Positions 35,573 through 44,990 of a stretch of DNA of 64,000 bases are shown in pieces. Source of the stretch: Cellvibrio sp. PSBB006 (GTDB taxonomy: Bacteria; Pseudomonadota; Gammaproteobacteria; Pseudomonadales; Cellvibrionaceae); contig NZ_CP021382.1 of NCBI RefSeq assembly GCF_002162135.1, positions 2,112,001-2,176,000 of the forward strand. Reading direction: 5' to 3'. Under the pieces are notes generated by a model that did no database searches, was not told the DNA's origin, and saw only the letters and a program-made list of their open reading frames with translations. A program made the position numbers and the translations under genes. How positions within the stretch are numbered: the stretch's first letter is position 1; each line of letters starts with the position of its first letter.

Positions 35573-37540
35573 TTAACTTCCAATAATTCCACCATCGTCC
35601 CTGGTAACCAAAACCGTCGTCGAACGCGGGCGGGTTTTGCCATCACTGGCAGGATAACTGATGCCCGGATGCTGAACGTTGAGCCACAGACTTTTACCGT
35701 CCGGCGTTGCGGTGAGACCGGTAATTTCGCAGCCGCGCGGCCCCACCAGAAAACGCCTGACTTCGCGTGTCACCGGGTCGGCACACAGCAGTTGGTTGGT
35801 GCCCATATCCTGATAGGGTTGTTCCTCGTCATCGTAATCTGTTTCTATCCATAAGCGACCGTGATGGTCAAACCAAAGCCCGTCGGGCGATGAAAAAATA
35901 TCGCCGTTGATGTTGCCTTGCTCATGTTTTGGTACACCAGATTCCGCACGCCGCCCCGCCAGCAAAAAGATATCCCAGGAAAAAGTGGTCGCGCCCGGGT
36001 CATTATCCGTTTCGCGCCAGCGCACAATCTGACCGTGGTGATTTTCCCGGCGCGGGTTGGCTGCATCAATAGGCTGATCCGACTTTACACCGCGCTCAAC
36101 ATTGTTGGTAAGCGTGACATAGGCTTCGCGCGTCTGCGGATGAACCGCCACCCATTCCGGTCGATCCATCGGCGTTGCGCCGAGAATGTCCGCCGCGCCG
36201 CGTGTATTGACCAGTACATCGGCCTGGGTAAAAAAGCCATTGCGCGGCGTCAAGCCGCCCTGCCCTTGCACCAGCGCGCGCCATTCACCGCGACCGTCAC
36301 TGTGAAAAACCGCCACATACAAGGTGCCTTTATCCAGACAGTCGCGGTCAGGATTTTTCGGATCAAAACGCGCGTCGGGAACAAATTTATACAGATATTC
36401 ACCGCGTGTATCGTCGCCGGAATAAATGGCCATGCGGCCATCTTCCGCCACTGACAGCGTGGCACATTCGCGCGCAAAGCGACCCATGGCGGTACGTTTT
36501 TTTGGTGTGGATTGCGGATCAAAAGGATCAATCTCCACCACCCAACCAAAACGGTGCGGCTCATTCACATAACCTCCGTGATCCAGATTTTCTTGCGGTG
36601 TCGCATCAAAGCGGGGATCTACCGAAGACCATTGATATTTATAACTGTTGTTGCCCTGCGCGATGCCATAACGATGATGCGTCGCGCGCTGTGCGTGATC
36701 CTGCGCATCGCGATTGACGAAATAATTGCTCCAGTTTTCTTCGCAAGTCAGATAGGTTCCCCAAGGTGTAACGCCCATGGAACAATTATTAATGGTGCCT
36801 AGCACGCGGGTGCCGGTCGAGTCGGCGGCGGTTTTCAGGTAATCAGTACCCGCCATCGGGCCGGTTAAGTGCATCGGCGAATTAGCGGTAAGACGGCGAT
36901 TAAAACGCGAGCTTTTTACACGCTGCCACTGTCCTTCGGTATCGCGCCGGATTTCTATCACACTGATACCGTGCGCTGCCTGTTCCTTTTTCACTTCGTC
37001 AACCGGTCGACGAATAACACCCGCATCATCCACCGTCATTGTCGGTCCCTGCGGATGTAAGGTCGGGTTGGTGTATTCATGATTGATCACAAGCAACCCG
37101 TGATCGTTGATGGCGTCATCAAAGGGGAAATAGGCCATACCATCGTGATTCTGACCCGCTTGCAGCATTTGCTCCTGCCAATTATTGCTGGCATCTTTTC
37201 GCCAGGGTGACGCACCGTTTTCCACTGCATCACCCCAGGAAAAAAAGGGTCGCGCGGTATAACCCGGCGGCACTATCACCTGATCAAAATCGACGGCCTG
37301 CTGCACTGGTACGGAGGTAAAACCTATCGCGCCCGCCAGAGATAATTCCGCTGTGTGACGCGGCGGCGCCGCGCATCCTGATAATGCCGGCGATAAAAAA
37401 CTACCGAGTGCCAACCCCAAGCTGCCTTTCAACAAACGTCGCCGGGATGCGACGACGTTTTCAAGTGAAAGATTGCCGGACGTATTTACCGGGATATCAT
37501 CAATATCTATCGCAGGTGGCACTTCAGGTTTTTCACTCAT
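35573..37540 (-). CDS. PhoX-family phosphatase (DUF839), Tat-exported
   Basis: 655 residues. A twin-arginine signal (SRRRLLKGSLGLALG, about 31-45) precedes the PhoX/DUF839 domain: NHEYTNPT, NNCSMGVTPWGTYLTCEENWSNYF, HRFGWVVEIDP, GDDTRGEYLYKFV and FSSPDGLWFDHHGRLWIETD. PhoX enzymes are Ca/Fe-dependent alkaline phosphatases acting in the periplasm under phosphate limitation. It lies 46 bases behind the phytase gene and is the third gene of the organophosphate operon. Its 3' end is 6 bases from that of gntK (convergent). Confidence 0.9.
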   Translation of the reverse strand: MSEKPEVPPAIDIDDIPVNTSGNLSLENVVASRRRLLKGSLGLALGSFLSPALSGCAAPPRHTAELSLAGAIGFTSVPVQQAVDFDQVIVPPGYTARPFFSWGDAVENGASPWRKDASNNWQEQMLQAGQNHDGMAYFPFDDAINDHGLLVINHEYTNPTLHPQGPTMTVDDAGVIRRPVDEVKKEQAAHGISVIEIRRDTEGQWQRVKSSRFNRRLTANSPMHLTGPMAGTDYLKTAADSTGTRVLGTINNCSMGVTPWGTYLTCEENWSNYFVNRDAQDHAQRATHHRYGIAQGNNSYKYQWSSVDPRFDATPQENLDHGGYVNEPHRFGWVVEIDPFDPQSTPKKRTAMGRFARECATLSVAEDGRMAIYSGDDTRGEYLYKFVPDARFDPKNPDRDCLDKGTLYVAVFHSDGRGEWRALVQGQGGLTPRNGFFTQADVLVNTRGAADILGATPMDRPEWVAVHPQTREAYVTLTNNVERGVKSDQPIDAANPRRENHHGQIVRWRETDNDPGATTFSWDIFLLAGRRAESGVPKHEQGNINGDIFSSPDGLWFDHHGRLWIETDYDDEEQPYQDMGTNQLLCADPVTREVRRFLVGPRGCEITGLTATPDGKSLWLNVQHPGISYPASDGKTRPRSTTVLVTRDDGGIIGS

Positions 37541-37586
37541 CGTCAGATCTCATCAGCTTACATATTGGTCAAGTCGTGTCGCGTGT

Positions 37587-39566
37587 TTAGGGTTCAAGAT
37601 TTAACGCTTCGCGAATATGTTTCCAGGAAACATATTTAAAATTCTGCGGTGTTTCGGGCATCACCTTGTGGCCATCCTGCACGACCAACAGGCCTTCGCT
37701 AAACCGTTTACCCAGATTGTGGTGTGTGACTTCCAGACCATCCGTTTCCGACACGCCATCAATATTTTTTTCGGCGTTAAGGTCAATGCGGAAATTGCCA
37801 CGCACCTTATAAGGTGCCACCGCATCCAGCACAACGTAGGAGTCATTACCCTGGCTTGAAATCACCAGATAATCCTGCTGCTGACCGTGGTAAATAGCTA
37901 CCCCTTCGATATCATCCACTACCACATCACCCGCACGAATCACTTCACGCCATTGTGTGCCGTCATCCGGGTCCGCGCCGATTGTCCACACGGCCACATC
38001 TTCTTCGCCCACAAATAACTCCCGTGTGCGATCATTGGCAACGCAACCTTCCGGCTGGGATTCAACGTGAAAAGTTCTGACCAGTTTACCTTCGATAGCT
38101 TCGCCGCTAGCGGTTATCAGGAATTGTTGAAACTCACCGCTTTTATCATTGGCGATGGCATAGATATCGCCGAAGGATTTTTTATCATCCGTGGCTTGCT
38201 GATACATACAAAAACCGTAAATGTCTTCCATCGTCGTTGGAATCTTGCCCGCTTCAGTAACCTTGCCATTGCGGCGATCAATGGCGTATATCGCCAAGCT
38301 GTTATCGTCACGCAAACTGGCAATCGCCACATCAACTAATTTTTTGCCCAGGCGCAAACCATAGCGAACATCAACGTTATTGACATTGCCTGAGGGGATG
38401 GATTGCACCTCGCGACCTTCCAGATCGTAAACCATCAAGCCCTGCTTTTTATTGGTTCCCAGCACCAGACTGCGTTGCGGTTTCTTACTGTGAATCCAGA
38501 TTGCCGGATCATCCGCTGCATCGCCAAAGCGTGACATCGGCGCAGTTTGGACTTCAGCCTTCACGGTGACGATAGATGAAGCAGGTGATTTTTTCTGCTG
38601 TGCAGTCCAAGGCAAACTCAGTGAATAGTGTTTGCCATCCGCATCATCGTAGACCCAGATTTCTGCATTAGCGGTTGCGGAATTGTACCAGCCGGAAATA
38701 CGTTCAGGTTCTTCAAGCGCTGACAACTCCATCGTTTTTCCATGCGTGATTTTTTTGCCGTCAAACAGATAAGAACGCAGCGTTTTATCCTCAAGCGATA
38801 CGGTTGCCAATCCCCCCGGCAGGGTGACTACCGATTCTGTACCACCAGGCAAACCGCCAAATGGCGCGCGCAAATCAATAATATGCCGGCCAGGAGCTGA
38901 CTCAGCGGAAGCACCATAATGCCAAATACCAATGCCTTCTTCTGCAATATAAAGTGAAGCTGATGCATCGTCCACGCTACAGGCTTTACTGTTAGGTGGA
39001 ATCGGAAGGTTGCGCATATGACGCGCCAGCGCTTTGCCGTGGCGATCCAGTATCAGCCAATGTTCGGCTATACCGCGTTCATCCAACAAATACACATACA
39101 GATTGTCGGAAACGTCGCGTTGCAAACACAGGTTTTCAACCTGAAATCCCGGCACGAGCAGGCGCATCAATTCACTGATTTTCGCGCTGGCAACATCGAC
39201 TGAAAATAATGTGGGCACATGACCCGGCTCGACGATTGTGGCAAATACCATATCAGACGAAGCGGCGTTCGCGCGCGAATCCAGCAATTCAGCTTTTACA
39301 TTCAGGGTGGTACGTGGCTGCAGGTTTTCGTCCAGCAATAAAATTCCCTGCTCTGGACTGACCACCAGCCAATGAGGCTTTTGCTTTTCTGCGGCTGGAA
39401 TAAAACGCACGTAAGCTTCCGGATAGCGAACAGACAGCGCGTGAGGTTCCGGCGTTGCGGCAATTGCACCCACGGCAGTTATCCCGGATAGGCTCAAATA
39501 CAAGGTGCAGATAAATTTTACGATAAGAAATTTCATTTTACTGGGTAGATAAGATGAATTTTGCAT
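37587..39566 (-). CDS. Beta-propeller phytase, two-domain
   Basis: About 659 residues, twice the length of a single beta-propeller phytase. The start was set where AAGAGAAAG precedes an ATG; a signal peptide follows (FICTLYLSLSGITAVGAIA). The C-terminal half (about 340-659) is a full phytase domain with DDPAIWIH, NVNNVDVRYG, GFCMYQ and DDIEGVAIYH, the calcium and phosphate site residues. The N-terminal half is a diverged, probably incomplete propeller, as in known dual-domain phytases. It releases phosphate from inositol hexakisphosphate outside the cytoplasm, upstream of PhoX and behind a TonB receptor. Confidence 0.87.
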   Translation of the reverse strand: MQNSSYLPSKMKFLIVKFICTLYLSLSGITAVGAIAATPEPHALSVRYPEAYVRFIPAAEKQKPHWLVVSPEQGILLLDENLQPRTTLNVKAELLDSRANAASSDMVFATIVEPGHVPTLFSVDVASAKISELMRLLVPGFQVENLCLQRDVSDNLYVYLLDERGIAEHWLILDRHGKALARHMRNLPIPPNSKACSVDDASASLYIAEEGIGIWHYGASAESAPGRHIIDLRAPFGGLPGGTESVVTLPGGLATVSLEDKTLRSYLFDGKKITHGKTMELSALEEPERISGWYNSATANAEIWVYDDADGKHYSLSLPWTAQQKKSPASSIVTVKAEVQTAPMSRFGDAADDPAIWIHSKKPQRSLVLGTNKKQGLMVYDLEGREVQSIPSGNVNNVDVRYGLRLGKKLVDVAIASLRDDNSLAIYAIDRRNGKVTEAGKIPTTMEDIYGFCMYQQATDDKKSFGDIYAIANDKSGEFQQFLITASGEAIEGKLVRTFHVESQPEGCVANDRTRELFVGEEDVAVWTIGADPDDGTQWREVIRAGDVVVDDIEGVAIYHGQQQDYLVISSQGNDSYVVLDAVAPYKVRGNFRIDLNAEKNIDGVSETDGLEVTHHNLGKRFSEGLLVVQDGHKVMPETPQNFKYVSWKHIREALNLEP

Positions 39567-39686
39567 AGCACTTTCTCTTGTTGTATTCACGCAATCAATA
39601 GTGTGTTCTTGAGCCAAAGCATATCAGCCCATTAGCGGCGAATATGCTCTGGAACGGAGCGCCACAGCTTATGGCGCCGAGACTTA

Positions 39687-42446
39687 TCAGAAATGCGTGA
39701 AGGTAATACCCACTTTATATGTCGGACCATAGGTTTCGTATTGGCTGTTGAATCCTCTGTTGTTGACATAGGTATAGTAGGACTCATCGGTCAAGTTCAA
39801 GGCTTCAAAATGCAATTTGAGCGAGTCAGTTACATAATAGCGCAACGAAAAATCCAGCTGGGTCTGCGCATCGACATACACATCATAGTCTTCTTCCAAC
39901 GGCTCAAGCACTTCGAGTAAATAACTTGATTTGTAGTTGGCTGACAAGCGCATGCTGAGCGATTCGGATTCATAACCTACCATGAAGTTTGCTGAAGTAT
40001 CCGACTGGCTGGGTAGCGGTAAGGTGCGGCTTACCATCACCTCAGCATCGCCATCATAATTGGTGATATCTGCTTCGGATTCTGCAAAAGTGGCGTTTGC
40101 GCCGATCAATAAACCATTCCAGGGGGACGGTAATTGATCAAATTTTTTGGATGCAGAAAGTTCGATACCGTAAATTTCCGCGGTGTCGCCATTAACGAAA
40201 GTCACCGCCTCTTCGTAATCAGCATAAGCAGCTGTGCCAGCCAGGTCAGTCTGATAAACAAAGTTCTCAATATCCTTATAGAACACAAAGGCGGACAGCA
40301 AGCTCGCCACACCGGTGTAATGCTCAATACCGATATCGATATTACTCGATTCCAATGGCTCCAATTCAGGATTACCAAATTCTGCCTCATCACCATCAAG
40401 ATAAAAACCAGGTGATAACTGGCCAAAATTGGGTCGTACCACAGAGTTGGTCCAAGCCGCGCGAATGCGCGTTTGCTCGCCGAGGCTATAGCGAATATGC
40501 AGGGCGGGCAACCAATGGTCTTGTGAATTATTGAATTGGGTTGCTCCCAACTCATCATCGGCCAGACGAAAGCCCATCGCGTCAAAATCAATTGACTCAT
40601 AACGCACGCCCGTCAACACGCGCCAGTTATTGATATCAACGCGGCCCATCACATAAGCAGCACTGGTCTCCTCAGTGATATCAAAATCACCGATACTCGA
40701 CTCTTCAATATCACGAACTTCTTCATCCACGCTGATATCTGCAATGAAGTTCTTTACCGCACCAGGATTGATCGACGGACCGAAATTGCCTAATTGATAA
40801 TCCACCGGTTCACCGGCAAATGCATCCAGGGAAACATCAAAGTCTTCCAATATCCAGACTTCGCTGTCACTGTCTTTTTCACGCTTGTTGTATTTGGTAC
40901 CAAACTTTATTTGCGCCGGGTTACTTCCCAGAGAAAATTCCCGCGTAAAATCGAGATTAGCGGATTGATTGGTATCGTTGGTCTCGCTGCTGGCGAGTTC
41001 GATTTCACTCAGATCGTAATTAGATGGCTGGAAGAAATCCTCCGGCGCTGACAGATCCATCTTGCGTTTACCGATGTAACTGATATCCGCAAAATCGCCG
41101 GTAAACAAGGCTGCGCCGACATGACGCGGCTCATCCTCACCGGACTTGCTGTATGCCACGCGATAATCGATGACCCAGCTATCAAGACGGGTTGAACCGC
41201 CGACATTGGTGGAGAAAATCTTTTGGGTTTCTTCGCGATCCTTTAATTCCCGTTCTACTGCCGCAAAACCTGTTTCACCTTCCGCCAGCTCTGCATCTTC
41301 ACCGTCCTCATCGGTAAACGCCACCACATTGGCCAAGCGAACTTCTGAGTCTGTGTATTCGCTGTAAAGGTTGCGCCAATATAACGATGTATTTTCAGTC
41401 GGATGAAAATCGATATTTAATGTTGCACCGGAGCGCTCACGGGTGATGCGGTAATCGCGCTGCGCCATCTCTTTTAACAGCCCCTCGCCGTCTTCAAATT
41501 CCCATTCGCCACCAGTCTCCACATTGTCAGAACCGAAGTCGCGCTTAAACGAACTGATGCCCGCCGCTATGCCGAGGTTGTCGATACCGTCACCGACGCT
41601 GAATAAATTACTCGCCGTCAACGCCAACTTCGGGCTGGTTTCTTCGGTGTTATCGTCGTAGCTGCCTTCAGCGATAATTTGGTAAAACAAACCCTCACGA
41701 TCAAAGGCCGACAAACTTTGTACTTCAATACTACCGCCCAGAGAATTGGCATCCATGTCCGGCGTCAGGGTTTTGGTAACGATCAGGTTTTCCAATAAAT
41801 CGGAGGGAATGACATCCAGCGCAACAGCGCGGCGATCACTGTCCGGCGAAGGAACATTGACCCCGTTGATGGTCACTGCGTTAAAGTCTGGCCCAAGCCC
41901 TCTTACACGCACGTAACGGCCTTCACCCTGATCGCGCTCAATCGATAAACCCGGCAACCGCTGCAAAGCCTCAGAGACGTTGGTATCCGGAAATTGTCCA
42001 ATCGCATCCGCCGATACAGCGGTAATAATATTGTCCGCCGTGCGTTGACGGTTGAGCGCCTTGTTAATACCGGCCGCCTGACCGATGACAATAATATTTT
42101 CAATATCCAGGTTAGCCGGCGCGATAGCAAAATCTGCAATCGTCGTTTTGTTGTCTTCTACCACCAGCGTGCGGCGAATACTCTTGGCACCGATATAATT
42201 TACCACCAGGGTGTAGGTACCCGGTTGTATGCCAGCAAAGATAAAGCGTCCATCTCGCTGACTTAATGTTTCGAGATTTAACTCTTCAACACGAACCTGC
42301 CCGCCCTGCAAGGCAACATCTTTCGCCGATGCCGTTAAGCGCCCTTCAATGCGGCCATCAGCATGTGCTACGCCAACCATTCCCATACTTGCAACAGCCA
42401 ACGCTAACACGGCTGGCCTGAATGAATATTTTTTCTGTGTTTGCAT
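39687..42446 (-). CDS. TonB-dependent receptor (TIGR01782-like) for phytate or related organophosphate
   Basis: About 919 residues. Signal peptide 1-26, then a carboxypeptidase-regulatory-like Ig domain (RIEGRLTASAKDV...GTYTLVVNYIG), a plug with ISAVxAD-type TADNIITAVSADAIGQFPDTNVSEALQRLPG (split in several parts) and RVRGLGPDFN, then a 22-strand barrel ending in aromatic YKVGITFTHF. The start was chosen to begin the signal peptide; the longer frame runs through the Pho-box-like site. First gene of an operon with phytase and phoX, so it most likely imports phytate breakdown products or an organophosphate. Confidence 0.88.
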   Translation of the reverse strand: MQTQKKYSFRPAVLALAVASMGMVGVAHADGRIEGRLTASAKDVALQGGQVRVEELNLETLSQRDGRFIFAGIQPGTYTLVVNYIGAKSIRRTLVVEDNKTTIADFAIAPANLDIENIIVIGQAAGINKALNRQRTADNIITAVSADAIGQFPDTNVSEALQRLPGLSIERDQGEGRYVRVRGLGPDFNAVTINGVNVPSPDSDRRAVALDVIPSDLLENLIVTKTLTPDMDANSLGGSIEVQSLSAFDREGLFYQIIAEGSYDDNTEETSPKLALTASNLFSVGDGIDNLGIAAGISSFKRDFGSDNVETGGEWEFEDGEGLLKEMAQRDYRITRERSGATLNIDFHPTENTSLYWRNLYSEYTDSEVRLANVVAFTDEDGEDAELAEGETGFAAVERELKDREETQKIFSTNVGGSTRLDSWVIDYRVAYSKSGEDEPRHVGAALFTGDFADISYIGKRKMDLSAPEDFFQPSNYDLSEIELASSETNDTNQSANLDFTREFSLGSNPAQIKFGTKYNKREKDSDSEVWILEDFDVSLDAFAGEPVDYQLGNFGPSINPGAVKNFIADISVDEEVRDIEESSIGDFDITEETSAAYVMGRVDINNWRVLTGVRYESIDFDAMGFRLADDELGATQFNNSQDHWLPALHIRYSLGEQTRIRAAWTNSVVRPNFGQLSPGFYLDGDEAEFGNPELEPLESSNIDIGIEHYTGVASLLSAFVFYKDIENFVYQTDLAGTAAYADYEEAVTFVNGDTAEIYGIELSASKKFDQLPSPWNGLLIGANATFAESEADITNYDGDAEVMVSRTLPLPSQSDTSANFMVGYESESLSMRLSANYKSSYLLEVLEPLEEDYDVYVDAQTQLDFSLRYYVTDSLKLHFEALNLTDESYYTYVNNRGFNSQYETYGPTYKVGITFTHF

Positions 42447-42527
42447 AAACCTGCTCCCCATCTCTAAAAAATTGTGTGCGTCTGAAAAAGGCCCTTGGAA
42501 CGGATGGCGCCACGCTAGGGAGGAGAT

Positions 42528-42545
42528 ATGACATTTGGATGACGC
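42528..42545 (-). promoter_or_regulatory. Pho-box-like site upstream of the TonB receptor-phytase-phoX operon
   Basis: On the minus strand GCGTCAT-CCAA-ATGTCAT has two 7-base half-sites in the 7-4-7 layout of the Pho box (CTGTCAT-AWAW-CTGTCAY), matching at 11 of 14 half-site positions. It lies 82 bases before the receptor start. Confidence 0.5.
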
Positions 42546-42815
42546 TTGATTACGCCGATCCGCAAACAACGCACCAGGAACAGCGAGATTGATACATATT
42601 GAGCTGATATGCCTCTTGCAAAATTTGATTACGGCTTTTTGAATGCGTTTTGTCGCAGGATGTTAACAGCCAATTGGGTACTGCTCGCCCGGAAAGCCTG
42701 TCGGCTCTATGCTAAAACCAAACGATGGTTGATGAATTTAAGAAAGTGTATTGAGCTTATATGCCTGCCAGGACAATTTAATGCTTTTTTCGGCCTGTAT
42801 ATTCTTTTCAACCCA

Positions 42816-42833
42816 TTGTCATTAATTTGTCAC
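42816..42833 (+). promoter_or_regulatory. Pho box upstream of the degenerate GGDEF protein gene
   Basis: TTGTCAT-TAAT-TTGTCAC matches the Pho box consensus in 12 of 14 half-site positions with the right 4-base AT spacer. GTTAAA at 42842-42847 is a possible -10 at the spacing seen in PhoB promoters. It lies 68 bases before the start at 42901. The rest of 42570-42900 shows no convincing gene. Confidence 0.6.
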
Positions 42834-42900
42834 ACCGCCCTGTTAAAGCTGCGCAACAATGCCACACATACAAAGCCATCCTGTTATTTGGAACAGCATC

Positions 42901-43818
42901 ATGCTTGCATTACATAAATGGAAAATCCTGCTCATTCTTGTTGCAGCCAACCTCTTATTACTTGCCTGTTTAAGTACCGGTGACATTAAAGCGTGGCGCG
43001 AGATCAATTGGCTCGACATCCTCGGTGAAGGCGGCGTGTCCCTATTATCATTGGTGTGGTTACTGCTGATTCTGCACAGCCGCCCCGCAGGCCGGGTAAC
43101 CAATTTTTTTGTCCTGGGTTTAGCGGGTATCTTTCTCGCCAGCTTTCAGGATGCACTGGATGAAGTTATCCAGATTCCCGACAGTGTCAACTTTGATCAA
43201 TGGGTAGAATCCGGCTTGATGCCTGTGGGCTTATTACTGTTGACCTACGGCATTTATCATTGGCATAAAGAGCAATTGCAGATTAATGAACACTTGCGCA
43301 AGCGTGAGCGTTTGTTTCGCGAACACCGCATTCAGGACCCGGTAACCCATTTGGGCAGCGCAGAATATTTGCGCCGGCAATTGCGCATGGAATTAGCCCA
43401 TCATCACCAACGACAGCAACCTTTATCGTTACTGCTTTTGGATATCGATAACTTTGCACATATCAACCGCCGTTACGGCAATGATGAAGGTGATCGGTTA
43501 TTGCAGGAGCTGGCTGAGTTGATCCTGTTAAATCTGCGCCGCTGCGATTTGTTATGTCGTTATGCCGGTGATCGATTTGCGATTGTGCTACCCAATACCG
43601 GGGAAACCATGGCACAGATGATCGCGCAGGAACTGGCTAATGCGGTACGTCATTTTGCCTTCAAGACCAGTCGTCAAGGCGAGAGTGTTTTCCACTCCGT
43701 CAGTATCGGCGTCGCGCTGGCATTGGATGACTCAGCAGAACATTTACTCGCGCGCGCGAATCAGGCACTGCTACATGCCAAGGAAAAACAGGAACGCGAT
43801 ATCTTTCTCGCCGCATGA
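42901..43818 (+). CDS. Membrane GGDEF-domain protein with degenerate active site
   Basis: About 305 residues. Four hydrophobic segments cover the first 120 residues, then a short coiled stretch (HKEQLQINEHLRKRERLFREH), then a GGDEF domain (about 145-300). The signature reads AGDRF instead of GGDEF, so the metal-binding Glu is Arg. The inhibitory-site RxxD (RRCD) five residues ahead is kept. This suggests a c-di-GMP-binding or GTP-sensing protein rather than an active cyclase. The ATG at 42859 would lie too near the Pho box, so 42901 is preferred. It is followed after 10 bases by an AraC regulator, likely one operon. Confidence 0.75.
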   Translation: MLALHKWKILLILVAANLLLLACLSTGDIKAWREINWLDILGEGGVSLLSLVWLLLILHSRPAGRVTNFFVLGLAGIFLASFQDALDEVIQIPDSVNFDQWVESGLMPVGLLLLTYGIYHWHKEQLQINEHLRKRERLFREHRIQDPVTHLGSAEYLRRQLRMELAHHHQRQQPLSLLLLDIDNFAHINRRYGNDEGDRLLQELAELILLNLRRCDLLCRYAGDRFAIVLPNTGETMAQMIAQELANAVRHFAFKTSRQGESVFHSVSIGVALALDDSAEHLLARANQALLHAKEKQERDIFLAA

Positions 43819-43828
43819 GGACTGCAAT

Positions 43829-44851
43829 ATGAAGCCCTGGTACGAACGAGATACGCCTTGCATCCTCGCGCATCAACAACCCGCGACGCTGATCGATATG
43901 GCCCTTAGTCGGGGCATCGACAGCCATAAATTATTGCGTGGCACCGGCTTCTTTTATGAAGATATTCTGGCGGGTAATCTTCATATTGCCCCCGCACAAT
44001 ACTATCAACTAATCACCAACGCGCGCCGTTTGCTTGCGGGCGATGACATCAGTTTTTTGCTGGGGCATCGCCTCTTTCCGGGAAATTGCGGTGCTGCCAG
44101 TGCAGCACTTTTGAACGCGAGAAATCTGCAACAGGCGCTGGAATTGTTGGTTCGCTACCGCTTACTGCTTACACCACTCATTGCACCGCGCTTGCATTAT
44201 GATGCAGATTTTCTCTACCTCTATTGGCAAGACACCTGCGGCGCGGACAGTGAGTGGTCGTTTTTAAGCGAGATGGTGACAACGGCGCTCGCCTCCCTGA
44301 GCCGTTGGTTAAGTGATCGCAGCCTCCCCTGGCGATTTTATTTTTCTCATCATCAGCCGCGTCACATTGAGCAGTACCAGGTACATCTGGGTGAAGATAT
44401 AACGTTCGACAGCCATATGGATGCCATGGTGATCGCCCGGGAATACCTTCATATACCTTGGGCCAATGCGTCACCCAGTGCCGCCATCGTCGCTCAGCGG
44501 GAAGCCGATATGCAGCTGGCCAATATCGGTCTGGACGGCGGATTCCTGGAGCGTGTTTATCAGCATCTGCTACACAACATTCAACGCCCCACCCACCTCG
44601 ACCAGGTGGCGGCAGATTTTGCCATGAGTAGCGCAACGCTCAAGCGCAAACTGAGTAAACATCACAGTCATTTCCAGGCACAATATGACCTTATGCGTAA
44701 ATGCCTTGCGCTGTACCTGATCAACCGCCAAGGCTGGAGCAACGAGCAAGTAGCCAGTTACCTCCACTTCCACGATGCCAATAACCTGAGGCGCGCCTTC
44801 AAGCGCTGGACCGGCGTCACGCCGGCTATGCTTAAAGCCTTCACCCCTTAA
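43829..44851 (+). CDS. AraC-family regulator with Arabinose_bd-type N-terminal domain
   Basis: 340 residues. The N-terminal domain (about 20-200) has the pattern of the PF12625-type effector domain of the OruR/ArgR-like AraC branch: LGHRLFPGNCGAASAALLNARNLQQALELLVRY. The C-terminal double HTH (about 235-335) includes VAADFAMSSATLKRKLSKH and VASYLHFHDANNLRRAFKRWTGVTPA. The ATG was chosen as the first Met downstream of the GGDEF gene. Its target is unknown; co-transcription with the Pho-box-preceded GGDEF gene links it to phosphate stress. Confidence 0.85.
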   Translation: MKPWYERDTPCILAHQQPATLIDMALSRGIDSHKLLRGTGFFYEDILAGNLHIAPAQYYQLITNARRLLAGDDISFLLGHRLFPGNCGAASAALLNARNLQQALELLVRYRLLLTPLIAPRLHYDADFLYLYWQDTCGADSEWSFLSEMVTTALASLSRWLSDRSLPWRFYFSHHQPRHIEQYQVHLGEDITFDSHMDAMVIAREYLHIPWANASPSAAIVAQREADMQLANIGLDGGFLERVYQHLLHNIQRPTHLDQVAADFAMSSATLKRKLSKHHSHFQAQYDLMRKCLALYLINRQGWSNEQVASYLHFHDANNLRRAFKRWTGVTPAMLKAFTP

Positions 44852-44990
44852 TAGCCGCACTTTACATCCAGCAGCAGCTGAATTACCTTGCAGGTCTCAC
44901 CGAACGGTATATTCATATTCAATATATTTGATTCGGAAACCGCTTTTACTGGCTGTTATTTGGCCCACCCGCTTTTATCAGTGAGATCAC

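Noticed and set aside
42609..42917. 102-codon frame between the TonB receptor and the GGDEF gene
   Set aside because: It overlaps the Pho box and the GGDEF start; no recognisable protein pattern.
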